Shown piece after piece: positions 43,092-51,949 of a DNA stretch of 64,000 nt. Under the pieces are notes generated by a model. That model did not search any database and had not been told where the DNA came from. It was given only the letters and a program-made list of their open reading frames with translations. A program made the translations under genes and the position numbers. Source of the DNA: Caproicibacterium lactatifermentans (GTDB lineage Bacteria > Bacillota > Clostridia > Oscillospirales > Acutalibacteraceae); assembly GCF_013315815.1 (NCBI RefSeq), contig NZ_CP046051.1, positions 1,827,501 through 1,891,500 on the forward strand, read 5' to 3'. Every line of letters begins with the position of its first letter. Within the stretch, counting starts at the first letter, position 1.

Positions 43092-44477
43092 GAGCTTGCC
43101 GGAATCTTCGCCGACGACGGAATCAGTGGCACCAACACAAAGAAGCGTGATGAATTCAACCGCATGATCGACGAATGCATGGCCGGAAACATCGACATGA
43201 TCATCACCAAGAGCATCAGCCGATTCGCCCGCAACACGCTCGACTGCCTCAAGTACATCCGGCTTCTAAAGGACAAGAACATCGCGGTCTGGTTCGAGAA
43301 GGAATCCATCAACACGATGGACTCCAAGGGCGAGGTTCTGATCACCATCATGGCAAGCCTCGCGCAGCAGGAATCCCAGTCCCTTTCCCAGAACGTGAAG
43401 CTCGGACTACAGTACCGCTACCAGCAGGGAAAGGTGCAGGTCAACCACAATCACTTCCTCGGATACACCAAGGACAGCGACGGGCACCTCGTCATCGACC
43501 CGGAACAGGCGGAGGTCGTCAAGCGGATCTACCGCGAGTACCTCGAAGGGCTCTCCATGAAGAAGATCGCCGAAGGACTGGAGCAGGACGGCATCCTCAC
43601 CGGCGCGGGCAAGACAAAATGGTACGACTCCACCATCAACAAAATTCTCCGAAACGAGAAATACATGGGCGACGCCCTGCTTCAGAAAACCGTAACCACG
43701 GACTTTCTCACCAAGAAACGCGTACGCAACTCCGGTGCCCTGCCGCAATACTATGTGGAAGATGACCATGAAGCCATCATTCCGAAGGAAATCTTCATGC
43801 AGGTGCAGGCGGAGCTTGTGCGACGCAGGAAGGTTCACACTGGGCCGAACGGCCAGAAGCGCATCTACTCCGGCAACAACTGCTTCTCTCAGATGGTCGT
43901 CTGCGGAGAATGCGGCGAGCTCTACCGGCGCGTCCACTGGAATAACCACGGCTGCAAGAGCATCGTCTGGCGATGCATCAGCCGCCTTGAACCCAGCCGC
44001 GCCGCCATGAACTGCATCAGCCGAACCGTCAAGGAAGACCTATTGCAAGAGGTCACGGTCAAGGCCTTCAATCGGATACTCACCGATAGCGACGGTTTCC
44101 TCCGGCAGATGCAGGAGAACATAGCAAAAGCTATAATGGCCGCCGACACGATGAGCCCGGACGGTATCCAGGCACGGCTCGACGAGCTGCAGAAAGAGCT
44201 CATCCGAAAGGCCAACAGCAAGCAGGACTACGATGCCATCGCCGATGAAATCTTTACGCTGCGCGGGCAGAAATCACAGGCCGAGGCAGACACCCGCAGC
44301 CGCAAGGAGACCCGGAAGCGCATCGCCGAGCTGCAGGACTTCATTGGTAGTCAGCAATCCGAAATCACCGAATTCGACGAAAGCCTCGTCCGAAAGCTGA
44401 TCCAGCAGATCACCGTTTACGACGACCACTTCACCGTCCGGTTCAAATCAGGGCTTGAGATCGACATCAACGAATAA
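43092..44477 (+). pseudogene. Large serine recombinase lacking its N-terminus
   Basis: The frame is open from the IS edge ([25 protein letters not shown]) to a stop at 44477, about 460 residues. Present are the second half of the resolvase domain ([22 protein letters not shown] motif), the recombinase domain, a zinc ribbon with paired Cys (VVCGECG, then CISR and MNC) and a C-terminal coiled coil. The first about 60 residues, including the catalytic Ser, are missing at the IS junction. An internal ATG at 43164 could start a protein, but it would be catalytically dead. It was probably the integrase of a phage or integrative element now stranded. Confidence 0.85.
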
Positions 44478-44526
44478 GAGCAGGCTTGCTCATGGGATTG
44501 CTCCCGGAGCAGCCTGCTCTCTTTTT
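44476..44526 (+). terminator. Terminator after serine recombinase
   Basis: AGAGCAGGCT pairs with AGCCTGCTCT, followed by CTTTTTATC, immediately at the end of the recombinase gene. Confidence 0.85.
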
Positions 44527-44560
44527 ATCTTTTATGACATCCAACTGGAACACTACATCC

Positions 44561-44606
44561 AATCACGAGTCTCAACCTACCAAATATCTAATCACGAGTC
44601 TCAACC
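44561..44606. repeat. Two 17-bp direct repeats at right island edge
   Basis: AATCACGAGTCTCAACC occurs at 44561-44577 and again at 44590-44606, 29 bp apart. The surrounding 44527-44723 stretch contains no gene. The repeats sit between the serine recombinase and the first core gene, where an attachment site would be expected. Confidence 0.7.
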
Positions 44607-44723
44607 TTGTAAAATAGCTCGGTCGATAAGTTCCCCCCCAGAGAGTTTTTCCTTAATTGAACCATCCTTTTGCAAAATGGTCAGGTGTGCAGGAATGGCT
44701 TAAAATAAGGCTTTGCTCACCCC

Positions 44724-45896
44724 TTAGTCCCTGACCCTTGACATCAATACTACCGTCTCAACATGATTGGTATGCGGGAACATATCGACCGGCTGTATTT
44801 TTTGTACCGCATAACCGAGTTCACAAAGATACTGCAGGTCACGCGCCTGCGTTTCCGGATTACAGGAAATATAAACCACTCGCTGCGGCGCCAGCTCCGA
44901 AAGAGAAAGCAAAAAACGCTCGGTACTGCCGGCACGGGGCGGATCCATAAAGACAACATCGGGGCGAATGCCCTCCTCTGTCATCTCGGTCAGATAATCC
45001 GTTGCGTCCGCACACACAAAGTGAATGTTGTGCAGTCCATTCTGCCGGGCATTTGCCGCCGCATCCCGCACGGCATCGCGGTTCAGCTCAATGCCCAGTA
45101 CCTGGCCGGCCTTTTTCGCAGCTACCATGCCGATGGTGCCAATCCCACAATAGGCATCGATAACGCTTTCTTTTCCCGTCAGTTGCGCATACTCCATGGC
45201 CTTGCTGTACAGAACTTCACACTGGACAGGGTTAATCTGGTAAAAACTCTTTGCAGAAATGCGAAATCGGCAGCCACACAGCGTATCTTCAATATACCCC
45301 GGTCCATACAGGACCTTTTCCTGTTCCCCCAACACCATGCTGGTATGGTGACGATTGATATTCAGCAGAACTGTTGTAATTTCCGGGTGCTTTTGGCAGA
45401 GCGCCGCCGTAAACTTTTTGGCCGGAAAAATGGAATTGCTGACAACCAATACAACCATAACCTGTCCGCTTTGAAAACCGCGCTTAACCAATACATGGCG
45501 CAGAAAACCGCGTTCCGTACGCTCATCATAGGGGTGCAGTTTAAAGCTTTTCAACAGCTGACGAACCGTTGCCATAATCTTATCCGCGGTTTGATCCTCT
45601 GTCAGGCAGGACTTCACCGGCACCACCCGATGCGTACTGGATTGATACACGCCGGAAACGATATTGCCGCGGCGGTCCTGTGCAAAAGCCGCCTGCACTT
45701 TATTCCGGTAGTAGTAGGGATTTTTCATGCCTAAAATAGGCTCAATCTTCCCGAACTTTCCCAGCAGTTTCCGTGTACGGTTCTGTTTCCATTCCAGCTG
45801 CCGGGCATAGTCCATGTTCTGCAGCTGACAGCCGCCGCATTTACGGTACAGTGGGCACTGTTTATTTTCCAATTTGATACACCTGATTCTTAACAT
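44724..45896 (-). CDS. 23S rRNA (uracil-C5)-methyltransferase, RlmD/RumA family
   Basis: The product is up to 390 aa and methylates C5 of a uracil in 23S rRNA (U1939- or U747-type). A [4Fe-4S] cluster motif CPLYRKCGGCQLQ sits near the N-terminus, SAM-binding DAYCGIGTIGM near 245, FMDPPRAG near 320 and the nucleophile Cys in VYISCNPETQARDL near 345. The N-terminal TRAM domain of longer relatives is absent. ATG at 45896 lacks a clear ribosome site; a TTG at 45872 has AGGTG at good spacing and would still keep the cluster cysteines. It marks the return to core chromosome. Confidence 0.9.
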   Translation of the reverse strand: MLRIRCIKLENKQCPLYRKCGGCQLQNMDYARQLEWKQNRTRKLLGKFGKIEPILGMKNPYYYRNKVQAAFAQDRRGNIVSGVYQSSTHRVVPVKSCLTEDQTADKIMATVRQLLKSFKLHPYDERTERGFLRHVLVKRGFQSGQVMVVLVVSNSIFPAKKFTAALCQKHPEITTVLLNINRHHTSMVLGEQEKVLYGPGYIEDTLCGCRFRISAKSFYQINPVQCEVLYSKAMEYAQLTGKESVIDAYCGIGTIGMVAAKKAGQVLGIELNRDAVRDAAANARQNGLHNIHFVCADATDYLTEMTEEGIRPDVVFMDPPRAGSTERFLLSLSELAPQRVVYISCNPETQARDLQYLCELGYAVQKIQPVDMFPHTNHVETVVLMSRVRD

Positions 45897-46073
45897 TCTT
45901 TATTATTTTCGTAAGGATGAATCCATTGTAAAACAAAAAACAAATAGAAACAAGCCTGCCTCAACAGCAGTTTTATAATTCCCTTGTTTCGGGACTATGG
46001 AATGCGTTATACTATAAACAGGAAAAAAATACAAAACGGCAGGGCGGTACAGCTTTGCCAGCAAGGAGGTCCT

Positions 46074-46847
46074 ATGCAGATTGCCATTGTGACCGGTGCC
46101 TCCAGCGGTCTGGGGCGCGAATTTGTCCGCCAAATCAGCGAAACTGAACCATTAGATGAAATCTGGGTGATTGCCCGCCGGGAAACCCGCCTGCAGCAGT
46201 TGGCAGCGGAAATTTCATCTGTACAGGTGCGGCCCGTCGCACTGGACCTTACCCATCAGAAAAGCCTTCAGCAGCTGCAAGCGCTTTTACAACGGGAAAA
46301 ACCGGACATCCGCATTCTGGTCAATGCAGCTGGGTTCGGAAAAATGGGCAGTTATGCGGACATTTCCCGCTGTGACTGTGACGGCATGATTGACTTGAAC
46401 TGCCGTGCGGCAGTAGACATGACCATGCTTGCCCTTCCCTATATGCGGAAGGGAGCACGCATTCTGGAAATCTGCTCGACCGCCGGTTTTCAGCCGCTGC
46501 CCGGGCTGGGTGTTTATGCGGCCAGCAAAGCTTTTCTTCTGCGCTACAGTCGCGCCCTGCGCTGGGAGCTGTTTCCCCGCGGCATTCATACAACTGCGGT
46601 ATGTCCGTACTGGGTAAAGGATACTGAATTCATTCCCACTGCCCGGAAAACCAAAGACGCAAAGGCCGTGCGTCATTTTCCGCTGGCAAGTCATGCCCAC
46701 AGTGTGGTGAAGCTGGCCCTGTGGGACAGTCAGCTGGACCTTGCAGTATCTACCCCAAGCCCAGTCAGCTTTGTTCACCGCATTACCGCAAAATTCATTC
46801 CGCATTGTGTCATGATTGCCATTTGGGAACTGCTTCGCCGTATCTAG
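46074..46847 (+). CDS. Short-chain dehydrogenase/reductase
   Basis: The product is a 257-aa classical SDR. The Rossmann nucleotide-binding motif TGASSGLG is near residue 8, NAAG near 85, and the catalytic YAASK motif near 150, with a Ser about 13 residues before it (CSTAGF). It will be an NAD(P)H-dependent oxidoreductase; substrate unknown, with similarity in style to DltE/YqjQ-type enzymes. ATG at 46074 follows CAAGGAGG; the frame is open upstream to 45984 without support. A promoter TTGTTT-18-TATACT (45984-46013) lies just before. It ends at a bidirectional hairpin. Confidence 0.88.
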   Translation: MQIAIVTGASSGLGREFVRQISETEPLDEIWVIARRETRLQQLAAEISSVQVRPVALDLTHQKSLQQLQALLQREKPDIRILVNAAGFGKMGSYADISRCDCDGMIDLNCRAAVDMTMLALPYMRKGARILEICSTAGFQPLPGLGVYAASKAFLLRYSRALRWELFPRGIHTTAVCPYWVKDTEFIPTARKTKDAKAVRHFPLASHAHSVVKLALWDSQLDLAVSTPSPVSFVHRITAKFIPHCVMIAIWELLRRI

Positions 46848-46856
46848 ACGCAGAAC

Positions 46857-46899
46857 ACAAAAGCGTCCGCAGACCATAAGGCCCGCAGACGCTTTTAAC
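46857..46899. terminator. Bidirectional terminator
   Basis: AAAAGCGTCCGCAGACC pairs with GGCCCGCAGACGCTTTT around a short loop, just after the dehydrogenase stop. Confidence 0.85.
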
Positions 46900-46940
46900 A
46901 GGAGAAATATATTCCGTTAAAACAGAAAAATGAAAATCAT

Positions 46941-47030
46941 CTATTCAAAATCGGAAGAAAACAAACCACTCAAATAGGCATCGGTCCTTTCGCAAACTGG
47001 ATTCTGCGCTTCTGCGCTTTCCTGTGCCAT
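46941..47030 (-). CDS. Candidate 29-aa small protein
   Basis: ATG at 47030 is preceded by AGGGGTGAGTCC and opens a 29-codon frame (start MAQESAEAQNPVCERTDAY, end SGLFSSDFE). A TTGATT/TAAGAT promoter-like pair lies about 50 nt upstream. It has no known family and one Cys; it could be chance. The rest of 46900-47270 is AT-rich with no other gene. Confidence 0.35.
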   Translation of the reverse strand: MAQESAEAQNPVCERTDAYLSGLFSSDFE

Positions 47031-47270
47031 TGGACTCACCCCTGTCTTTCTTTGTTGGCTATATCTTAACACCCCTTTTTAAAAAATCAAGCCCTTTTGA
47101 AATATTTTTTTATAGAAATTCTTTTTTGTACATTTTTCGCGTTATTTCCTGTAATATAGACAATTTATGAAACACGTGTAAATGATTGTTTCATTTTTAT
47201 CCTTTTCTGCTCCGCTGCGCGGCGGCAAAAACAGCTGACCAAAACTGGCCGTTTTTATGAACTTCTATTC

Positions 47271-47299
47271 TTTACTTTGCTGGTACAGAAAGGTATAAT
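47271..47299 (+). promoter_or_regulatory. Promoter of YuiD-like gene
   Basis: TTTACT (47271-47276), a 17-nt spacer and a perfect TATAAT (47294-47299) lie about 105 nt upstream of the start codon at 47405. Confidence 0.7.
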
Positions 47300-47404
47300 A
47301 AAAGAGTTACACCTGTTGGAAATGTAAAAAGAGAGGTATGTTTACCCACAAGGCAGCGCTTGCCGCGGCATTCCGAAAAGGCAGCTGCTTTATCAGGAGG
47401 ATTT

Positions 47405-47842
47405 ATGAACTGGATTATTGTATCTGCAGTGCTGGCATGGCTGGCAGCGCAGCTGATTAAGGTGGCAGTCTGTCTGGTTCGCCACCAGGAACTAACCCTG
47501 CACGACTGGATTGGAACAGGCGGTATGCCCAGCTCCCACTCCGCCTTTGTCTGTTCCACTGCCTTTGGCTGTGGCATGGTCTGTGGCTTTGACTCTGTTG
47601 CGTTTGCGCTGGGCGTAGCACTAGCCGCTGTTGTTATTTACGATGCACTGGGTATCCGCTGGCAGTCCGGGCTGCACGCAGCCACACTGAACCGATTGGA
47701 AGCCAGAGTGGAACCGGAAAAAAACACTCCGCCGCTGGAAACACGGCTGGGCCACCGCCCACTGGAAGTAACGTGCGGCGGTCTTTTAGGTATTTTGATT
47801 TCTCTATTGATATTCAAAGTATTCCTGCCGCTTCCTAATTAA
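47405..47842 (+). CDS. Divergent PAP2-family membrane protein (YuiD-like)
   Basis: The product is a 145-aa membrane protein with about four hydrophobic segments. The conserved GGMPSSHSAFVCS stretch and the RLGHRPLEVTCGGLLG ending match the DUF212/YuiD family, distantly related to PAP2 acid phosphatases: the SxxH-like and GH motifs are kept. Function in Bacillus is undefined, possibly lipid phosphate hydrolysis. ATG at 47405 follows CAGGAGGATTT. Single gene closed by a bidirectional terminator. Confidence 0.87.
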   Translation: MNWIIVSAVLAWLAAQLIKVAVCLVRHQELTLHDWIGTGGMPSSHSAFVCSTAFGCGMVCGFDSVAFALGVALAAVVIYDALGIRWQSGLHAATLNRLEARVEPEKNTPPLETRLGHRPLEVTCGGLLGILISLLIFKVFLPLPN

Positions 47843-47850
47843 ACAAACGA

Positions 47851-47887
47851 AGGTCTCTGCAAAGCATTTGTTTTGCAGAGACCCTTT
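47851..47887. terminator. Bidirectional terminator
   Basis: AAGGTCTCTGCAAA pairs with TTTGCAGAGACC, followed by CTTTTTA. It serves the convergent YuiD-like gene and the arginase-like gene. Confidence 0.88.
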
Positions 47888-48649
47888 TTATTTTCTCTGA
47901 CTGCCGCGCAGCAAAAAGCGCAGCAGTTCTAAATTGGTGCGGCTGTTAACCTGTTCCCCCTGCTGCAGCAGGAAGGGTAGCATATCCTTTTTGCATTCCC
48001 CGCAGATGTCGATTCCCAGCACTGGACTGCCGCGCTCAAACAGCCGCAGCAGACGTTCCAGCACTGCCAAGGACATCTTCCCCTGACTCCAGTCTGTGCA
48101 GGCAAAATAGGTATTCAGTACATCTTTATCAATGGAAATATAGATTGGTATACCACCCTTTAGCTGTTCCAGCTGCGCCCATGTTTCTTTTTCCTGCAGT
48201 GCCTGCAGGCTTACTGCCAGCAAGCGGCTGCGGTACGGTTCCTCAACAGACGCGAAAGCGGACTGGTCCGGACCCACAATGCAAATCTTCTGCAGAAAGG
48301 GACTGCGGTCCATCACGTCCCGTACCCAACCGCCACAGGAAAGCAGACCGGGAAATTTCGGCGGCTGCATATCGCTGTGGTAGTCGAACAGCAGCAAATG
48401 AAAAGGCTGCTGGATTTTTTCCAGCCAGAAGCCCGTAACATAATGGTAGTCTCCGGAATCCAAAAAATGAATGCCTGCGGCGGGAAAATCCCGTATCCTT
48501 CGGCGAATCTCATCGGCAGCCTGTGGGGTACAGTAACAGTTGGTACCCGGAATGTCGTGACAATCTACTAACGCAAAACGGACATCTTTGTAAAATGTTT
48601 CCTGCCTGTAAATATCGGTAAAATTGAGAATGACAATCTTCGGCTGCAT
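47888..48649 (-). CDS. Arginase/ureohydrolase-superfamily protein
   Basis: The product is 253 aa. It carries ureohydrolase metal-binding motifs in degenerate form: SGDYHYVT (the GGDHS position), LFDYHSDM (DxHxD) and ISIDKDVLN (SxDxDxxDP). The first and last differ from canonical agmatinase/arginase, so the substrate is unlikely to be simply arginine or agmatine; the family also includes formiminoglutamase-type and uncharacterised members. The protein is cytosolic and a single gene. ATG at 48649 has only a weak ribosome site (GGAAGAAC), about 10 nt upstream. Confidence 0.75.
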   Translation of the reverse strand: MQPKIVILNFTDIYRQETFYKDVRFALVDCHDIPGTNCYCTPQAADEIRRRIRDFPAAGIHFLDSGDYHYVTGFWLEKIQQPFHLLLFDYHSDMQPPKFPGLLSCGGWVRDVMDRSPFLQKICIVGPDQSAFASVEEPYRSRLLAVSLQALQEKETWAQLEQLKGGIPIYISIDKDVLNTYFACTDWSQGKMSLAVLERLLRLFERGSPVLGIDICGECKKDMLPFLLQQGEQVNSRTNLELLRFLLRGSQRK

Positions 48650-48684
48650 CTGTTGTTCTTCCTTCCTCTTGTTTTCCGGTCATT

Positions 48685-48727
48685 CAAAAAGCAGCCAGCC
48701 GCGAATTTTTCCGCTGACTGACTGCTT
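48685..48727 (-). terminator. Terminator of ftsEX-peptidase operon
   Basis: On the minus strand AAGCAGTCAGTCAGCGG pairs imperfectly with CGCGGCTGGCTGCTT and is followed by TTTG. It lies 31 nt past the M23 peptidase stop. Confidence 0.75.
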
Positions 48728-48757
48728 CTGTACGGACTTTTTCAGCCCTTTTTCTAT

Positions 48758-50113
48758 TTACACATATCCCATCGGGTCAACAGCTGTGCCGTTTACACGC
48801 ACCTCAAAGTGACAGTGCGGTCCGGTGCTGTGGCCGGTGCTGCCAACATAGCCGATAACCTGCCCTTTAGCCACTGTCTGACCGGAACCGACAGCTACGC
48901 TGCTCATATGGCCATAGTAGGTCATAATGCCGTTGCCATGGTCAATGATAACCAAATTGCCATAGCCCCAGCCGTTGTCGCCTGCCTGTACAATCGTGCC
49001 GCTGTCGGCCGCAACAATCGGTGCGCCGTAAATGCCGCCGCCGCTGATGTCTACGCCTTTGTGGTAGGTGCTGCCGATACCACCCGGGCTGCTGCGGTGA
49101 CCGAACGGAGACGTAATCGATGTGCAGCTAGGCACTGGCCATGTCATGGAGCCACTGCCGGAAGCGCTGGCGCCACTGTCCTGTGAATGTGAAGAATAGG
49201 AATTTGTGTCATCACTGCTATTATCGCTGCTCTTTTCAGAACGGCTCTTCTTTGTGGAAGAAGCATTGCTTTCGCTGGACTTCTGGACCACGGCCTTCTG
49301 CTGAGCAGCTTTTTCCTGTGCTGCTTCTATCTGCTTTTTCTTCTGGCTTGCCTGATAAGCCGCATACCACTGATCCACCGCCGCACTGGCAGCGCCCTCT
49401 TCTTTGGCCAGTGCATCACTGGCGGCCTGCAGGCTGCTTTCCTGTGAAGACATCCCGTTAATAACGCTCTGTGCCTCACTTACCAAACTGGAAAGTTCGC
49501 TCTGTTTTTCATCAAGGGCTGTCTTGGCATTGGCAACTTCCTCACGGTTCTTTTCAATCTGTTTCTTCTGCTTGCTCACTGCGGCCATTTCGGACTTCAG
49601 CGTATCAATGAGTGCCGTATCATGCGACGTGACCATCTGCAGGGCCTCTGCCTTATCGGAAAGGTCCGCGACACTGCTGGCAGAAAGCAGAATCTCCAGG
49701 TTGCTCGCGCCGCCGGACATATACAGGGCACACAGCCGATTTTTCAGCTTTTTGGTGTCTGCTGTAATGCTGGTTTGCTTGTCTGCAATTTCATTCTGTG
49801 CCTGCAGAATATTGTTATCCAGTTCGGAAATTTGTGTATTATATGTATCAATTTGGTTCTGCAGTGTTGTTATCTGGACCTGCAGCGTCTGTTTGTACTC
49901 TTCTTTTTTGCTCTTATCCTGACGCAGCTGACTCAGCTTAGTATCATTAGCCTGCTTCTGTTGTGCGTATGCCGCCTGTTTCTGCTTCAGAGTATCGATA
50001 TCATCCGCAGCATACACGGTTACCACTGCCGGAGAAAGCACCAGTGCAGCGGACAAGCATAGGGAAACAATGCCGCCCAGGATTCTTTTCGTTCTCTTAT
50101 TCTTACCAGCCAA
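48758..50113 (-). CDS. Murein hydrolase activator/M23 peptidase (EnvC-like)
   Basis: The product is 451 aa. An N-terminal signal peptide (MAGKNKRTKRILGG plus hydrophobic core, cleaved near AYAAD) exports it. A long coiled coil (about 30-270; Gln/Lys/Asp rich) and a Ser-rich linker lead to a C-terminal LytM/M23 domain with HKGVDISGG, HGNGIMTYYGHM and GPHCHFEVRVNG, which retain the zinc ligands, so it may itself be an active endopeptidase. It forms one operon with ftsE and ftsX, the usual system in which FtsEX activates a coiled-coil hydrolase at the septum. The start is TTG at 50113, behind AAGGAGG, overlapping the end of ftsX by 11 nt. Confidence 0.9.
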   Translation of the reverse strand: MAGKNKRTKRILGGIVSLCLSAALVLSPAVVTVYAADDIDTLKQKQAAYAQQKQANDTKLSQLRQDKSKKEEYKQTLQVQITTLQNQIDTYNTQISELDNNILQAQNEIADKQTSITADTKKLKNRLCALYMSGGASNLEILLSASSVADLSDKAEALQMVTSHDTALIDTLKSEMAAVSKQKKQIEKNREEVANAKTALDEKQSELSSLVSEAQSVINGMSSQESSLQAASDALAKEEGAASAAVDQWYAAYQASQKKKQIEAAQEKAAQQKAVVQKSSESNASSTKKSRSEKSSDNSSDDTNSYSSHSQDSGASASGSGSMTWPVPSCTSITSPFGHRSSPGGIGSTYHKGVDISGGGIYGAPIVAADSGTIVQAGDNGWGYGNLVIIDHGNGIMTYYGHMSSVAVGSGQTVAKGQVIGYVGSTGHSTGPHCHFEVRVNGTAVDPMGYV

Positions 50114-51011
50114 CGATAGAACCTCCTTCTTTCTTGAGATAGCGCTCTATGGAAATAATGCCGCCGGCCGCGCCGAATACAGCGCCCGCCAGCATAAACA
50201 CAATCAGTACCGGCACCATAACACTGTTCAGATTGATAACATTGAAAACGGCGCGGATACCAATGGAACTGATGATTTTATAGTACAAAAGGTTCAGCAG
50301 ACCGGCAGCAATGGCGCCCGCCGCCAAACCAGTGACCATGCCTTCCACTAGGTATGGCACTCGGATAAACCCGTTGGTGGCACCCACCGATTTCATAATG
50401 CTGATTTCCAGCCTGTGGGAATACATGGCTACATGAATGGTATTGGCAATGATGAACAGCGAAACCAAACTAAGTGCAATGACAATAATCGCACCGACAT
50501 TGGCAACAATTCGGTCAATGTGTGTCAGTTTATCCGCCAACTGCTGATAATCGTAAATCTTGTCAACACCGTCGATTGCTGTTATTTTTGCCGCCGTGTC
50601 CTTATATTTAGAAAGGTCCTTCATAGAAATACGGAAGGAGTTCGGCAGCCAGTTGTTGTCACCCTCCAGGCCATCCAACAGACCAGCGTTCTGCTCACCA
50701 ACCATTTTGCGCATATCTTTCATGCCGTCATCTTTGGAGATGAAGTCACAGGAGGAAATGTTGTCCATCTTGCGAATTTGGTCACCTATCTGCAGTGCCT
50801 TCAGCGAAGGGACCTCCTGTTTGATGTATACTTTAATGGAATTGTTTCCTTCCACCATACCCATGGCACTTTTGATGTTCCAGCTGAAAAGGACAGCTGC
50901 ACCAGTCATCAAAAGGCAACTCATCAGCACAGCGATACTTGCCAGTGACATGGTGCGGTTAGTCCAGATATTTTTAATGCCCTCTTTAAAAAGATACCTA
51001 AAATTTTTCAT
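50103..51011 (-). CDS. ftsX: Cell division protein FtsX
   Basis: The product is a 302-aa membrane partner of FtsE with four hydrophobic segments: one near residue 25-45, an extracellular domain (about 50-165) that contacts the hydrolase, then three more towards the C-terminus. The SVGATNGFIRVPYLVEGMVTGLAAG stretch is the typical coupling segment. It acts at the septum or in sporulation. Its ATG overlaps the ftsE stop (ATGA, 51008-51011). Confidence 0.95.
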   Translation of the reverse strand: MKNFRYLFKEGIKNIWTNRTMSLASIAVLMSCLLMTGAAVLFSWNIKSAMGMVEGNNSIKVYIKQEVPSLKALQIGDQIRKMDNISSCDFISKDDGMKDMRKMVGEQNAGLLDGLEGDNNWLPNSFRISMKDLSKYKDTAAKITAIDGVDKIYDYQQLADKLTHIDRIVANVGAIIVIALSLVSLFIIANTIHVAMYSHRLEISIMKSVGATNGFIRVPYLVEGMVTGLAAGAIAAGLLNLLYYKIISSIGIRAVFNVINLNSVMVPVLIVFMLAGAVFGAAGGIISIERYLKKEGGSIVGW

Positions 51012-51691
51012 TGCGCAGCGGCCTCCAGTTCTTTGCTATCTGCCACTATGCGGCCTTCCTGAATCTCGACAATGCGCCTGTGAAACTGTTTCACCAGGCT
51101 GTGCTCATGTGTAACCATCAGCACAGTGGTCCCGCGCAGGTTAATCTCACTTAAAAGATCCACAATCTCAAACGACAGAGCAGGGTCAATATTGCCGGTA
51201 GGTTCGTCCGCAATAATCATATCTGGATTATTGACCAGTGCACGCGCCAAACCAACACGCTGCTGTTCACCGCCGGATAGCTCCGCCGGATAGCATTTTG
51301 CCTTCCCCTGCAGATCCACTAGGCCCAATATGTACGGTACACGTTTTTTTATTTCCCGCCGGCTGGCGCCGACAATATGCATGGCAAACGCCACGTTCTC
51401 AAAAACTGTCATCTTAGAAATCAGACGGAAGTCCTGAAACACCATTCCCAGTGTGCGCCGCAGATAAGGAACCTCTTTGCGCTTTATATGCATCAGGTCA
51501 TGGCCGTTTACAGTAAGATTGCCGCAGTCTGGCCTTTCTTCACAGGTAATCAGTTTGAGCAACGTACTTTTCCCCGCACCGGAGGCCCCCACGATAAAGA
51601 CGAACTCGCCTTTGTCCACGTTCAGGCTCACGTCATACAGGGCGCGGGTGCCGTTCGGGTAGGTCTTATTGACATGACTCAACTCGATCAA
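51008..51691 (-). CDS. ftsE: Cell division ATP-binding protein FtsE
   Basis: The product is 227 aa, an ABC ATPase with Walker A GASGAGKST near residue 36, signature LSGGEQQRV, Walker B MIIADEPTGNID and H-loop VTHEH. The annotated-looking ATG at 51709 has no ribosome site; TTG at 51691 has GGAG 8 nt upstream and gives the standard start of the family (IELSHVNKTYPNG), so it is preferred. With FtsX it forms the complex that gates the adjacent M23 hydrolase. Confidence 0.95.
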   Translation of the reverse strand: MIELSHVNKTYPNGTRALYDVSLNVDKGEFVFIVGASGAGKSTLLKLITCEERPDCGNLTVNGHDLMHIKRKEVPYLRRTLGMVFQDFRLISKMTVFENVAFAMHIVGASRREIKKRVPYILGLVDLQGKAKCYPAELSGGEQQRVGLARALVNNPDMIIADEPTGNIDPALSFEIVDLLSEINLRGTTVLMVTHEHSLVKQFHRRIVEIQEGRIVADSKELEAAAQ

Positions 51692-51949
51692 GCAGATCGC
51701 TCCAATCATAAAACATTTGATTTATACGCACAGTTTTTATTTACCGCGTATGTAATCATACTAACACACTTCTTACTCTTATAATTCCTATACGGAAAAA
51801 TACTGTAATCAAATTGTAAACAGATGTACAGGAAAAACGCTTCACTCTTTCCTGCCTTCCTCACCTGGAAAAAGGATACAGGCAATCAGACAAAAACAGG
51901 CAACCGCCCCGCCTGTGCAGGAACCGCTGCCTGTTTTTATTTTTCACTT

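Noticed and set aside
43175..43765. 196-aa ORF in the serine recombinase
   Set aside because: Alternative frame of the recombinase, His/Arg/Gln-rich composition typical of a shifted G/C-rich gene.
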